DNA of 64,000 bases from UBA10649 sp963700255 (GCA_963700255.1 CAVOWW010000021.1:108844-172843); one strand, 5' to 3'; numbered from the stretch's first letter, positions 33,729 through 43,145 are shown. A program made the numbers and translations. Notes: generated from the letters alone by a model not told the origin.

Positions 33729-34667
33729 ATGAGCATGGAGCACGAGGGCCTGGACCCGGCCGCCTTCCCGGCGGACGAGGTGGTCGACGGGCTGTTCGCC
33801 GCTCCCGACCCCGAGCCGGCCCCGGAGCAGGTGGCCGACGAGGCGACGGCCGTCGCGCCCGCCGGTCCGGACATCCCCGAGCCCGCACCCCTGACCTCTC
33901 ACGGACCGGCACGCATCATCGCCATGGTCAACCAGAAGGGCGGGGTCGGCAAGACGACCTCCACGGTCAGCCTCGGGGCCGCCCTCGCCGGCTACGGCCG
34001 CAAGGTGCTCCTGGTGGACTTCGATCCGCAGGGCGCCGTTGCCGTCTCGCTGGGCATCAACCCCAACGAGCTCGATCTGACGATCTACAACCTGCTCACC
34101 CAGGCGGACTGCCACGTCGGTGACGTCATCATGACGACGGACGTCGAGAACCTCGACCTCCTGCCCGCGAACATCGACCTGTCCGCGGCCGAGGTGCAGC
34201 TGGTCAGCGAGGTCGGGCGCGAGCACTCGCTGGCCCGGGCGCTGGCGCCGATCGTGCCCGAGTACGACATCGTCCTCATCGACTGCCAGCCGTCCCTCGG
34301 CCTGCTCACCGTCAACGCGCTGACTGCGAGCCAGGGCGTCATCATCCCGATGGAGACCGAGTACTTCGCCCTGCGCGGGGTGGCCCTGCTGAAGGACACG
34401 ATCGACAAGGTCGCGAGCAGGCTCAACCCGAACCTGCAGATCATCGGCGTGCTGCCCACCATGTTCGACCCGCGCACGCTGCACAGCCGAGAGGTGCTCG
34501 CCACCGTCCAGCAGGCGTTCGGGGACACCGTGTTCCACACCGTCATCAACCGCACGGTGAAGTTCCCCGACGCCGCCGTGGCGGGCGAGCCGATCACGGC
34601 CTTCGCACCCGTCAGCGGGGGTGCGGATGCCTACCGCCAGCTGGCCCGTGAGGTCCTGTCGAGGTGA
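33729..34667 (+). CDS. ParA-family ATPase
   Basis: The 312-residue protein has about 60 acidic, proline-rich residues, then a ParA/Soj domain with deviant Walker A NQKGGVGKTTSTVSLG, LLVDFDPQGA and IVLIDCQPSLG. It lies immediately before scpA and scpB, as in Mycobacterium and Streptomyces, where it is a second ParA unrelated to the origin-proximal parAB pair. It likely helps position or load chromosome-organising factors. Its stop overlaps the GTG of scpA. GATCGGAGAAGG precedes it; a second ATG (33734) is out of frame. Confidence 0.9.
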   Translation: MSMEHEGLDPAAFPADEVVDGLFAAPDPEPAPEQVADEATAVAPAGPDIPEPAPLTSHGPARIIAMVNQKGGVGKTTSTVSLGAALAGYGRKVLLVDFDPQGAVAVSLGINPNELDLTIYNLLTQADCHVGDVIMTTDVENLDLLPANIDLSAAEVQLVSEVGREHSLARALAPIVPEYDIVLIDCQPSLGLLTVNALTASQGVIIPMETEYFALRGVALLKDTIDKVASRLNPNLQIIGVLPTMFDPRTLHSREVLATVQQAFGDTVFHTVINRTVKFPDAAVAGEPITAFAPVSGGADAYRQLAREVLSR

Positions 34668-35566
34668 CCACGCCCACCGAGGCGCTGACGGAGCAGCCCG
34701 CCGGTGACGTTCCCAGCGGCTTCTCCGTTCGCGTGGGCGATTTCGAGGGTCCGTTCGACCTGCTCCTGACGCTGATCTCGAAGCACAAGCTGGAGGTCAC
34801 CGAGCTCGCCCTGCACACGGTGACCGACGAGTTCATCGCGTACATCCGCGGTCAGGGCCACGAATGGGACCTCGACGAGGCGAGCGCATTCCTCGTCGTC
34901 GCGGCCACCCTGCTCGATCTCAAGGCCGCGCGGCTCCTGCCGTCCGGTGAGGTCGAGGACGAGGAGGATCTCGCGCTGCTCGAGGCCCGCGACCTGCTGT
35001 TCGCGCGGCTCCTGCAGTACCGCGCGTACAAGGAGGTGTCGGCGCTCTTCACGGAGCGGATGGCCGGGGCCGCGAAGCGCTTCCCGCGGACTGTCGGACT
35101 CGAGCCGCAGTTCGCCGCGCTGCTCCCCGAGGTGCTCATCGGGATCGGACCCGAGCAGTTCGCCGCCATGGCCGCACGGGCGCTCGCGCCGAAGCCGGTG
35201 GCGGAGGTGTCGATCGCGCACATCCACATGCAGCGCGTCAGCGTGCGCGAGCAGGCGGCGATCATCGTCGACCGGCTGAGGCGCCACCAGACCACGACCT
35301 TCCGGGCGCTGATCGCCGACTGCGAGACCACCCTCCTCGTCATCGGGCGGTTCCTCGCGCTCCTCGAGCTCTACCGCGAGCAGGTGGTGACCTTCGAGCA
35401 GATCACCCCGCTGGGGGACCTGACCATCCGCTGGACGGGCACCGAGGAGACCGACATCGTCGTGACCGACGAGTTCGACGTCGAGCGCGAGGTCGACCGC
35501 AGCGAGTCGGGCGTCGACACCGACGGCGAGCAGCCGCAGGACGAAGGGACACAAGCCGATGAGTGA
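34664..35566 (+). CDS. scpA: Segregation and condensation protein A (kleisin)
   Basis: ScpA bridges the SMC head domains. The 300-residue protein contains the N-terminal kleisin signature FSVRVGDFEGPFDLLLTLI and helix SKHKLEVTELAL, the middle LLDLKAARLLPSG, and a C-terminal winged helix (VVTFEQITPLGDLTIRWTG). The acidic tail (35,490-35,560) is extra. GTG 34664 overlaps the parA stop and its own stop overlaps the scpB ATG, so all three are coupled. The smc gene itself is not in the window. Confidence 0.94.
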   Translation: MTTPTEALTEQPAGDVPSGFSVRVGDFEGPFDLLLTLISKHKLEVTELALHTVTDEFIAYIRGQGHEWDLDEASAFLVVAATLLDLKAARLLPSGEVEDEEDLALLEARDLLFARLLQYRAYKEVSALFTERMAGAAKRFPRTVGLEPQFAALLPEVLIGIGPEQFAAMAARALAPKPVAEVSIAHIHMQRVSVREQAAIIVDRLRRHQTTTFRALIADCETTLLVIGRFLALLELYREQVVTFEQITPLGDLTIRWTGTEETDIVVTDEFDVEREVDRSESGVDTDGEQPQDEGTQADE

Positions 35567-36245
35567 GCACACGGACATCGCCGACGAGGTCGTCGAGGAG
35601 CCTGAGCTGCAGACGGCCGAGGCCGAGGAGCGCGCGCTGGACGGGACGACGGACGATGAGGACGGCGCTGATGGCGTCGGTCTCGGAGCGCCGTCGATCT
35701 CCGCGGCCCTGGAGGCGCTCCTGCTGCTCGCTGACGAGCCGATGACGGTCATGGACTTGGCGGCCGCGGTCCGCGAGCCCGCAGACGTGGTCGAGGAGAC
35801 CCTGCGCGGGCTGTCTGAGGAGTACACCGAGGACCAGCGCGGCTTCGACCTGCGCGAGGTCGCGGGCGGCTGGCGCTACTACACGCGCGCGGAGTGCGCT
35901 CCGCTCGTGGAGCGATTCGTGCTCGACGGGCAGCAGGCGCGCCTGACCCAGGCCTCGCTCGAGACGCTCGCCGTCATCGCGTATCGGCAGCCCATCACCC
36001 GCGGTCGCATCAGCGCCGTTCGCGGCGTCAATGTCGACGGCGTCATTCGCACCCTGCTGACTCGCGGGCTCATCGCGGAAGCGGGCCATGACGGCGAGTC
36101 GGGGGCGCACGTGTACGTCACGACCGGCCACTTCCTGGAGCGCATGGGCATCGCCTCCCTCGACGACCTTCCTCCGCTGGCCGAGCACCTGCCCGACCTG
36201 GCCGACCTCGAGGACGTGCTCGACTCAGTAGCGACAGGGGACTGA
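35559..36245 (+). CDS. scpB: Segregation and condensation protein B
   Basis: ScpB dimerises and binds ScpA in the SMC complex. The 228 residues contain two winged-helix domains: ISAALEALLLLADEPMTVMDLA and LTQASLETLAVIAYRQPITRGRISAVRGVN, the second being the family signature. About 45 acidic residues precede the first domain. The ATG lies 8 bases inside scpA. The pseudouridine synthase gene follows after 5 bases, the standard scpA-scpB-rluB grouping. Confidence 0.94.
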   Translation: MSEHTDIADEVVEEPELQTAEAEERALDGTTDDEDGADGVGLGAPSISAALEALLLLADEPMTVMDLAAAVREPADVVEETLRGLSEEYTEDQRGFDLREVAGGWRYYTRAECAPLVERFVLDGQQARLTQASLETLAVIAYRQPITRGRISAVRGVNVDGVIRTLLTRGLIAEAGHDGESGAHVYVTTGHFLERMGIASLDDLPPLAEHLPDLADLEDVLDSVATGD

Positions 36246-36250
36246 CCACC

Positions 36251-36994
36251 ATGGTGGATGACAAGGCCGAGACCCAGATCCGGCTCCAGAAGGTCCTCGC
36301 CAACGCGGGGATCGGGAGCCGGCGTGCGTGCGAGGTCCTGATCGAGGAGGGACGGGTCGAGGTCGACGGCAAGCGCGTGACCGAGCAGGGCATGCGCGTC
36401 GATCCCGCGACCGCCATCATCCGTGTCGACGGCGAACGGGTGCCGACGGCGGCCGGGCTCGCCGTCTTCGCGTTCAACAAGCCCCGTGGGGTCATCTCCA
36501 CGATGTCGGACGACGAGGGCCGTCCGTGCGTCGGCGACTGGGTGGCAGGACGCAACGAGCGGCTGTTCCATGTGGGCAGGCTCGACGCCGACACGGAGGG
36601 GCTGCTCATCCTGACGAACGACGGCGAGCTCGCCAACCGCCTCGGGCATCCGTCGTACGAGGTCGACAAGACCTACGTGGCGACCGTGCGCGGACAGCTG
36701 CTGCCCCCGGACCTGCGTGCGCTCAAGGAGGGCGTCGAGCTCGAGGACGGCCTCGCCCGTGCCGACTCGGTCCGCATCGTGCAGAAGGCTCCCGACCGCA
36801 CTCTGGTGGAGCTGGTGATCCACGAGGGACGCAACCGCATCGTGAGGCGCATGCTCGCCGAGGTGGGCTACCCCGTGACCGACCTCGTGCGCACGCGCAT
36901 CGGCCCGGTACACCTCGGCCAGCAGCGCCCAGGAGTCGTCCGCGCCATCACCGGCCCCGAGCTCCGCTCGCTCTACACGGCCGTGGGGCTGTAG
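36251..36994 (+). CDS. 23S/16S rRNA pseudouridine synthase (RluB/RsuA family)
   Basis: The 247-residue protein has an N-terminal S4 domain (RLQKVLANAGIGSRRACEVLIEEGRV) and the catalytic domain with the Asp in HVGRLDADTEGLLILTNDGEL, plus the late motif ILHEGRNR-type VIHEGRNRIVRRML. It isomerises a uridine in ribosomal RNA. The exact target base cannot be told from sequence; RluB (23S) is the usual assignment in this gene context. It is coupled to scpB. Confidence 0.93.
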   Translation: MVDDKAETQIRLQKVLANAGIGSRRACEVLIEEGRVEVDGKRVTEQGMRVDPATAIIRVDGERVPTAAGLAVFAFNKPRGVISTMSDDEGRPCVGDWVAGRNERLFHVGRLDADTEGLLILTNDGELANRLGHPSYEVDKTYVATVRGQLLPPDLRALKEGVELEDGLARADSVRIVQKAPDRTLVELVIHEGRNRIVRRMLAEVGYPVTDLVRTRIGPVHLGQQRPGVVRAITGPELRSLYTAVGL

Positions 36995-37034
36995 CGCCTC
37001 CTCGGTACGCTTCCGTCCTGACAGGAGGGGTCTC

Positions 37035-37397
37035 ATGACGCTGCGCGGAATCCGCGGTGCCACGTGTCTGGCCGCCAACGACGCTGCTGAGATGCGCGAG
37101 GCGGTCAGTGAGCTGCTGGGCGCGGTCATCGAGCGGAACGGGCTCAGCACCGACGACATCATCAGCATCATCCTGACGGGCACGCCGGACCTCACCTGCG
37201 CATTCCCGGCGGCCGGCGCGCGCGAGTTCGGGCTGGTCGACGTGCCGCTGCTCTGCGCGCAGGAGATGAACGTCGAGGGTGCCCTCGAGCGTGTCGTCCG
37301 CATCCTCGTCCATGCCGACATGACCGGCCCGCGATCGCAGATCCAGCACGTCTACCTGAGGGGCGCCGAGGTGCTCCGCCAGGACCTGGTGCAGTGA
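37035..37397 (+). CDS. aroH: Chorismate mutase, AroH class
   Basis: The 120-residue protein is a trimeric Bacillus AroH-type chorismate mutase: RGIRGATCLAANDAAEMREAV at the start, then IILTGTPDLTCAFPAAGARE and QEMNVEGALERVVRILVH. The arginines that bind chorismate (early R, MREA region, late HVYLRGAEVLRQDL) are present. It makes prephenate, the substrate of the next gene, tyrA, whose GTG overlaps its stop. AGGAGGGG at 37023-37030 is the ribosome site. Confidence 0.94.
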   Translation: MTLRGIRGATCLAANDAAEMREAVSELLGAVIERNGLSTDDIISIILTGTPDLTCAFPAAGAREFGLVDVPLLCAQEMNVEGALERVVRILVHADMTGPRSQIQHVYLRGAEVLRQDLVQ

Positions 37398-38518
37398 GCG
37401 CTGCACCGCAGTCCCACGAGGGGCTCCCGGGCGGAATCGACGGCTCGGTCCTGGTCATCGGGACCGGCCTCATCGGCACGTCCGTGGCGCTGGCGCTGCG
37501 CCGTGCCGGGGTCGACGTCCTGCTGTCCGACCTGGACCCGGGGCACCTGGCCATTGCCGTGGACGTGGGCGCCGGCCGCGCGCTGACCGACGGGGACGTG
37601 CCAGTCGTCATCGTCGTGGCGGTGCCGCCCCGCGGTGCGGCGACGGTCCTGGCTGCGGCCTCGGCTCGCTGGCCCGAGGCCACCCTGACCGACGTGACCT
37701 CCGTCAAGGAGCGGGTGATCCTCGAGGCCGTGGCGGCCGGTGCGGACCCGGTGCGTCTGGTCGGTGGACATCCGATGGCCGGCCGTGAGGTGTCCGGCGC
37801 CGCCGCTGCCCGGGCCGACCTCCTCGACGACCGGCTGTGGGTGATCACGCCGCTGGATGCCAGCGGCATCGACCACGTCCGGCGCGTGCATCGGCTGGTG
37901 GCCGCCTGCGGTGCGCTCCCCGTCGAGATGGGCCTGGCCGAGCACGATGCCGCCGTCGCCCTCGTCTCCCACACCCCGCAGGTGCTCTCCAGCATCCTCG
38001 CCGGGCAGCTGGTCGAGTCCGACCTCGACCACGTGCGCATCGCCGGGCAGGGCCTGCGCGACATGACCCGGATCGCGGCGTCCAACGTCCCGATGTGGTC
38101 GGACATCCTGACGGCGAACGCCGGCCCTGTTGCCGATGTCCTCGACGGGGTGGTCGAGGACCTGCAGCGCACCGTCGCTGCCCTGCGGCGCCTGGAGCAG
38201 AAGGACGAGGCCGAGCGCGGGGCCGAGGCAGTGGCCGGCGTGCTCCGGACGGGGGTCGAGGGCCAGTCCCGGATTCCCGGGAAGCATGGTGCCGCGCCGT
38301 CGGCCTACCGGGAGATCAGCGTCATCGTCGCCGACCGACCGGGCGAGCTGGCCCGGCTGTTCGTGGCTGTCGGGGATGCTGCCGTCAACCTCGAGGACAT
38401 CAGGATCGAGCACGTGTTCGGCCGCCCGAGCGGGCTGGTGGCCCTGTTCGTGCGTCCCGAGGCGGGGGAGCGGCTCATCTCGGCGCTCGGAGCGAACGGC
38501 TTCGACGTCCGCGGCTAG
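37394..38518 (+). CDS. tyrA: Prephenate dehydrogenase with ACT domain
   Basis: TyrA oxidises prephenate to 4-hydroxyphenylpyruvate for tyrosine. The 374-residue protein has the NAD motif VIGTGLIGTSVALALRRAG, LTDVTSVKE, GGHPMAGREVSGA and the helical dimerisation part. A C-terminal ACT domain (SVIVADRPGELARLFVAVGDAAVNLEDI), about residues 300-374, suggests tyrosine feedback. GTG 37394 overlaps aroH. A cytidylate kinase follows after 35 bases. Confidence 0.94.
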   Translation: MSAAPQSHEGLPGGIDGSVLVIGTGLIGTSVALALRRAGVDVLLSDLDPGHLAIAVDVGAGRALTDGDVPVVIVVAVPPRGAATVLAAASARWPEATLTDVTSVKERVILEAVAAGADPVRLVGGHPMAGREVSGAAAARADLLDDRLWVITPLDASGIDHVRRVHRLVAACGALPVEMGLAEHDAAVALVSHTPQVLSSILAGQLVESDLDHVRIAGQGLRDMTRIAASNVPMWSDILTANAGPVADVLDGVVEDLQRTVAALRRLEQKDEAERGAEAVAGVLRTGVEGQSRIPGKHGAAPSAYREISVIVADRPGELARLFVAVGDAAVNLEDIRIEHVFGRPSGLVALFVRPEAGERLISALGANGFDVRG

Positions 38519-38553
38519 GCCGGCCGGCGCCCCCACCCAATAGGCTCGGGCCC

Positions 38554-39243
38554 GTGAGGTCCCCTGTCATCGCGGTCGACGGCCCCGCCGGCTCCGGCAA
38601 GTCCAGCGTCTGCCGCGGTGCGGCCGAACGGCTCGGCATGCGCTACCTCGACACGGGTGCCATGTACCGGGCGATGACGTGGGCCGTGCTCGACGCGGGC
38701 ATCGATGCGGACGACGCCGCCGCGGTGGCCGCGGCTGCTGCGGACGTGGTCATCGTGAGCGGCACCGACCCGACGGCCCCGACGATCCATGTCGGGCAGG
38801 CCGACGTCGCCGGCCCCATCCGCGGGGACGACGTCACCAGTGCCGTGAGCGCGGTGAGCGCCGTCCCGGCCGTTCGCGAACGACTTGTCGCGATCCAGCG
38901 CGACGAGGTGGCGGCAGCCACCGCTGCCGGCGCCGGCATCGTCGTCGAGGGCCGTGACATCACGACCGTGGTCCTTCCCGACGCCGACCTCAAGCTCTTC
39001 GTGACCGCCGACCCCGGCGTCCGCGCGGTACGTCGGGCTGCGCAGGACGCCGATCTCGGCAAGCCCGCCGTCGACGTTGACCGGACCGAGTCGGCCCTGC
39101 GCGAGCGGGACGCCAAGGACTCCAGCCGCGCCACCTCGCCCCTTTCGCAGGCGGAGGACGCCATCGTCGTCGACACCACCCATCTGACGCTCGACGAGGT
39201 CATCGACCAGGTCTGCGCGCTCGTCGACGCCCTCCCGGAGTAG
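38554..39243 (+). CDS. cmk: Cytidylate kinase
   Basis: Cmk phosphorylates CMP and dCMP. The 229-residue protein has the P-loop VDGPAGSGKSSVC, the CMP motif LDTGAMYRAMTW, the EGRDITTVVLPDADLKLF segment and the lid region ALRERDAKDSSRATSPL. Length matches the family. GTG 38554 gives the family N-terminus; the longer frame is antisense noise inside tyrA. It is followed 3 bases later by an acyltransferase-like gene and then der, as in other actinobacteria. Confidence 0.95.
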   Translation: MRSPVIAVDGPAGSGKSSVCRGAAERLGMRYLDTGAMYRAMTWAVLDAGIDADDAAAVAAAAADVVIVSGTDPTAPTIHVGQADVAGPIRGDDVTSAVSAVSAVPAVRERLVAIQRDEVAAATAAGAGIVVEGRDITTVVLPDADLKLFVTADPGVRAVRRAAQDADLGKPAVDVDRTESALRERDAKDSSRATSPLSQAEDAIVVDTTHLTLDEVIDQVCALVDALPE

Positions 39244-39246
39244 GCC

Positions 39247-39867
39247 ATGAGCACCCTCGTCGAACCGCCCTCCTGGAGCGGAGCCGCCCACGCCCGCAAC
39301 ATCGCGGGTGCGGCCCTGCGCATGACCTACCAGATCAGGCAGCACGGCGCCCATCACGTGGGGACCACCGGTCCTCTCCTCATGGTCTGCCGCTGCGAGG
39401 GGATCCTCGCGGGCGCGTTCCTCCATGCGACCGTCCCGAGACCCGTCCACGTCATCGCGAACGAGGCGATGAGCAAGGCCCTGCGTCAGGGGATGATGGC
39501 GAAGGCCGGCGTGATCCCCGTGACGGCCCCGACGGCGGTCGAGGCCCAGCATCGGGCGCTGGCGGCCCTCCGCGACGAGCGCGCCGTGGTCGTGACCGGG
39601 TCGGCGATGCCCGTGGGATACCTTGTAGCGATGACCGGCGTCCCCGTGATGCCGGTCGTGCTGCTCGGGGCTGAAGGCCGCGTCGCGACCGACCCCCCGC
39701 GGCCGCGCTCGCGAATCGATGCCTACTTCGCGCCCGCCGTGACGCTGGACGTCATCGGCGACCCGCTGCGGACGAGCACCCGGGCGTCGATCGAGGAGCA
39801 GGTGCGGCAGCTCGTCAGCGACGCAGAGAACGTGGCCGCGATGCGATCGGGGCAGGTGGAACCGTGA
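39247..39867 (+). CDS. PlsC-like acyltransferase homologue lacking the catalytic motif
   Basis: The 206-residue protein sits between cmk and der, where actinobacteria often carry a lysophosphatidate acyltransferase-like gene. The fold pattern fits (HHVGTTGPLLMV, VHVIANEAMSKALRQGMMAKAGVIPVT, TGVPVMPVVLLGAEG). Where PlsC has NHxSxxD, the sequence reads CRCEGILAG, and the EGTRS position reads VTGSAMP, so the His and Asp needed for acyl transfer are missing. Probably a non-catalytic or repurposed homologue. There is no signal peptide, and one hydrophobic stretch at most. Confidence 0.75.
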   Translation: MSTLVEPPSWSGAAHARNIAGAALRMTYQIRQHGAHHVGTTGPLLMVCRCEGILAGAFLHATVPRPVHVIANEAMSKALRQGMMAKAGVIPVTAPTAVEAQHRALAALRDERAVVVTGSAMPVGYLVAMTGVPVMPVVLLGAEGRVATDPPRPRSRIDAYFAPAVTLDVIGDPLRTSTRASIEEQVRQLVSDAENVAAMRSGQVEP

Positions 39868-39903
39868 CCGCGGTCCACCACGACCAGGAGACAGGCGCAC
39901 AGC

Positions 39904-41430
39904 ATGAGTGACGAGTGGGTCGCATTCGACGACGAGGGCGACGAGACCGAGGTCGTGTACGTCGACGAGTCCGCGCGTCCGGATGAGGGCGCCGCGGTCG
40001 ACGAGGCCGAGGAGGCTGCGGCCATCGAGGCGGCGCTCGTCGCCGCCCGGCTCGAGTTCGGCGACATCGACGTCGAGCTGGGCGAGCTCATGCGCCCCGG
40101 CGGCGAGCACTCCGGTCTGCCCGTGCTGGCCGTCGTGGGTCGTCCCAATGTCGGCAAGTCGACCCTCGTCAACCGGATGATCGGCCGACGCGAGGCCGTC
40201 ACCGAGGACGTGCCCGGCGTCACCCGCGACCGGGTCACGTACGAGGCGGAGTGGAACGGGGTCCGGTTCATCCTCATCGACACGGGCGGATGGGACCGCA
40301 AGGTCAAGGGGATGGCAGCGCAGATCGCCGCCCAGGCAGAGCGGGCCATCAACGACGCTGACGCCACCCTGTTCATCGTCGATGCCAAGGTCGGAGCCAC
40401 GGCCACCGACGAGGCCGTCGTCCAGGTGCTGCGGAAGTCAGGCAAGCCGGTGATGCTCGTCGCGAACAAGGCCGACGACGCCAACACCGAGCTCGAGGCG
40501 CAGTCACTGTGGTCGCTCGGGCTCGGGGAGCCGCACTGCGTCTCCGCGCTGCACGGTCGCGGTGCCGGCGACCTCCTCGACGCGGCTGTCGCCATGCTGC
40601 CCGAGGAGGGCTCGGGCATGTCGCGAGACGCAGGCCCCCGCCGCGTCGCCCTGCTGGGCAAGCCCAACGTCGGCAAGTCGTCGCTGCTCAACGCGCTCGC
40701 CGGCGGTGAGCGGGTCGTCGTCGACAGCGTCGCCGGCACCACCGTCGACCCTGTCGACGAGCTGATCGAGCTCAAGGGCCGCTGGTGGTGGTTCGTCGAC
40801 ACCGCGGGCATCCGCAGGCGCTCCAAGGAGGCCAGCGGACACGAGTACTACGCCACGCTGCGGACGCAGGCCGCCCTCGATCGCGCAGAGGTGGCCGTCG
40901 TGCTCGTCGACGCGTCCGAGCAGATGAGCGAGCAGGACGTCCGCATCATCACGATGGTCATCGAGGCCGGTCGGGCGCTCGTCCTCGCCTACAACAAGTG
41001 GGACCTGACGGACGAGGAGCGCCGCAAGTACCTGGAGCGCGAGATCGAGCGCGACCTGGTGCAGGTGCCCTGGGCGCCGCGCGTGAACATCTCCGCGTCC
41101 ACGAAGCGGCACATCGAGAAGCTGACGCCCGCCATCGAGGCGGCTCTGGACGGCTGGGAGACCCGGGTCTCGACGGGACGGCTCAACCAGTTCATCAAGG
41201 AGCTGACGGACGCGCATCCGCACCCGCTGCGAGGCGGCCGCCAGCCGCGCATCCTCTTCGCCGCCCAGGTGCAGGTGGGCCCCCCGACGTTCGCGCTGTT
41301 CACGACCGGGTTCCTCGAGGCCGGCTACCGCCGGTTCATCGAGCGACGCCTGCGCGAGGAGTTCGGCTTCGTCGGCACGCCGATCCGGCTCGTCATGCGC
41401 GTGCGCGAGAAGCGGTCCAAGCGGCGCTAG
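39904..41430 (+). CDS. der: Ribosome biogenesis GTPase Der
   Basis: Der has two tandem GTPase domains and a KH-like domain, and aids 50S assembly. The 508-residue protein has about 70 acidic N-terminal residues, then G domain 1 (GRPNVGKSTLVNR, DTGGW, NKADD) and G domain 2 (GKPNVGKSSLLNA, DTAGI, YNKWDL), and a C-terminal KH-like domain (PRILFAAQVQVGPPTFALF, GTPIRLVMRVREK). The stop lies 3 bases from that of the convergent lipase gene. The acidic extension is common in actinobacterial Der. Confidence 0.96.
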   Translation: MSDEWVAFDDEGDETEVVYVDESARPDEGAAVDEAEEAAAIEAALVAARLEFGDIDVELGELMRPGGEHSGLPVLAVVGRPNVGKSTLVNRMIGRREAVTEDVPGVTRDRVTYEAEWNGVRFILIDTGGWDRKVKGMAAQIAAQAERAINDADATLFIVDAKVGATATDEAVVQVLRKSGKPVMLVANKADDANTELEAQSLWSLGLGEPHCVSALHGRGAGDLLDAAVAMLPEEGSGMSRDAGPRRVALLGKPNVGKSSLLNALAGGERVVVDSVAGTTVDPVDELIELKGRWWWFVDTAGIRRRSKEASGHEYYATLRTQAALDRAEVAVVLVDASEQMSEQDVRIITMVIEAGRALVLAYNKWDLTDEERRKYLEREIERDLVQVPWAPRVNISASTKRHIEKLTPAIEAALDGWETRVSTGRLNQFIKELTDAHPHPLRGGRQPRILFAAQVQVGPPTFALFTTGFLEAGYRRFIERRLREEFGFVGTPIRLVMRVREKRSKRR

Positions 41431-41433
41431 CCG

Positions 41434-42690
41434 TCAGGACGAGGTCGCGTCCGACGCCGGTGGAACCTGTGGCGCGACCGGGGGCGGCGTGTCGCACGTG
41501 CGCGAGGCCGGGCGCCCGGCGAACCGGTCGGCCAGCCACGCGACGGCGCTCGGCCCGGACGTCGTGGCAGCGGCCTGATGCGAGATGCCGCCCATCCACA
41601 GCACGCTGATCGACGACCCGGCCGCGCACCACTCCTCCTGGACCATTGCGTTCGGCCACGGCAGCACGACCGTGTCGGCCGTGCCCTGGGCGATGAAGAC
41701 CGGCATGGCTGAGGGAAGGGGAGCGGGCGTCTGGTCGCGCGCGGCATCGGCCCATGGCTCCACGGTGAGCGGATCGACGGCGAAGAACTGCTGCCCGAGC
41801 TTCTCCCGCGCCAGACCCTCGAGAGCAGACTCCTTGATGCACTCGCCGGCCAGGCGGGCCGAACTGTCGCGCCCCTGTGACGTCAGGACCTCGTCGACGG
41901 GCAGCCCGGAATAGTAGGTCGGCCACGACTCGACGACGTCCGGCCCGATCACCCAGCCGACGACGTTGTCCCACTGCGCCCCCATGATCTCAGGGAGGTT
42001 GAGCGCAGGTGCGGCCGCTGCGACACCCAGCAGGTCCAGCTCGGGTGCGTACTCCTCGCCCAGATGGCCGGTCCACACGGACGAGTGCCCGCCCTGGCTG
42101 TGTCCCCACGTCGCGTACCGGGTGCCGGCCTCCGCCTGCGGGGTGTTCCGGGCCGCGCGCACCGCGTTGACGACGTCGCGCACCTCCGACTGCGCGATGA
42201 GGTACTGGTTGGGTCCAGGCGTCCCGAGCCCGACGTAGTCCGTCGAGACGACGACCCAGCCGAGCTGCATCATCTGGTCGAGCCAGTTGTCGGTGTCCTG
42301 CAGGGGGTTCGTGGACCGCGACGGCACGCAGGCATCGCCCATCCCCAGCGTGCCGTGCGCCCACGCCACCACGGGCCGGCCCTCGGGCGGGGCGGGGGAG
42401 TCGGGGATGAACAGCATGCCGCCGGACGCCGCCGGGGTGCCGTCGGGCCGCTCCGACACGTAGAGCATCCGCAGCGCGGTCGCCCCCGGGACGGTTACCC
42501 CCAGCGGCTCGGTGCGGATGACGGTGCCGGGTGGCCCCGGCAGCGGACTCGGCACGTCGTAGAAGGGCTGGAGGGCGGCCTGCTGCTCGCTGGTCTGGAG
42601 CCTGCTCGACACGGTCCCCGCCACGAGGGCCATCACGCCAGCGGTGAGGATGGCGAGGAGGACGATCCCCACCGTTCGCCAGGCCCGCAT
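41434..42690 (-). CDS. Secretory lipase / alpha-beta hydrolase
   Basis: The 418-residue protein has an N-terminal membrane/signal segment (VGIVLLAILTAGVMALVAGTV) and an alpha/beta-hydrolase domain of the secretory lipase type. The nucleophile elbow is WGHSQGGHSS, with the acid in AQGTADTVVLPW and histidine in GGISHQAAA. Oxyanion-loop residues WAHGTLGMGDAC precede. It is probably secreted or anchored, hydrolysing esters or lipids; natural substrate unknown. Cysteines in DACVPS and AGEC could form a disulfide. It is convergent with der. Confidence 0.88.
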   Translation of the reverse strand: MRAWRTVGIVLLAILTAGVMALVAGTVSSRLQTSEQQAALQPFYDVPSPLPGPPGTVIRTEPLGVTVPGATALRMLYVSERPDGTPAASGGMLFIPDSPAPPEGRPVVAWAHGTLGMGDACVPSRSTNPLQDTDNWLDQMMQLGWVVVSTDYVGLGTPGPNQYLIAQSEVRDVVNAVRAARNTPQAEAGTRYATWGHSQGGHSSVWTGHLGEEYAPELDLLGVAAAAPALNLPEIMGAQWDNVVGWVIGPDVVESWPTYYSGLPVDEVLTSQGRDSSARLAGECIKESALEGLAREKLGQQFFAVDPLTVEPWADAARDQTPAPLPSAMPVFIAQGTADTVVLPWPNAMVQEEWCAAGSSISVLWMGGISHQAAATTSGPSAVAWLADRFAGRPASRTCDTPPPVAPQVPPASDATSS

Positions 42691-42776
42691 GCAGCCAACC
42701 TAACGTCGCACGCGGGTTCAAGGCGGCACCTACCGACCGTGTAGGGTTTCGTCTCGCCTCGGGTGACCGGGGCTTC

Positions 42777-42850
<74 letters not shown>

Positions 42851-43145
42851 TGCACGTCCCTCACAACCTCTCGCCAGGTTGTGGGGGATGTGCTCGTTTC
42901 GGGGGGTGAGTAGGACGGTTTCTAGGACAGTCCCGGTTTGGACGGCGCCCCCACCGGGCATACCGCCAGCATGACGACTAGCGAGATGGTGGCCGAGGCG
43001 CTGGAGCGGGTCCGGGAGTAGGACGCCACCGCGACCGAGGATGGCGCCGGGGCGCTCGTGGCGGCGATCCTGTCGGCCAGTTGACCCAATTCCGCCGCTC
43101 TCGCGCTGCCCATTCTGCTTCAATTCAGTTGAGGGCAGGGGTGTC
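42851..43145 (+). other. Gene-poor remnant downstream of tRNA-Pro
   Basis: This stretch holds the hairpin at 42863-42884 and one short frame from ATG 42972 (MTTSEMVAEALERVRE, stop TAG at 43019, then an open continuation DATATEDGAGALVAAILSAS to TGA). The composition resembles coding sequence cut by a stop, perhaps the remains of a small gene of a former integrated element. I see no further feature. Confidence 0.35.
42863..42884 (+). terminator. Hairpin after tRNA-Pro
   Basis: CACAACCT and AGGTTGTG pair as a perfect 8-bp stem around CTCGCC, 12 bases after the tRNA. No T-run follows (GGGGATG), so it could be a processing or weak termination hairpin. Confidence 0.45.

Noticed and set aside
42972..43083. 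Stop-readthrough (TAG) protein downstream of tRNA-Pro
   Set aside because: Too short, with no supporting element; more likely a decayed fragment.
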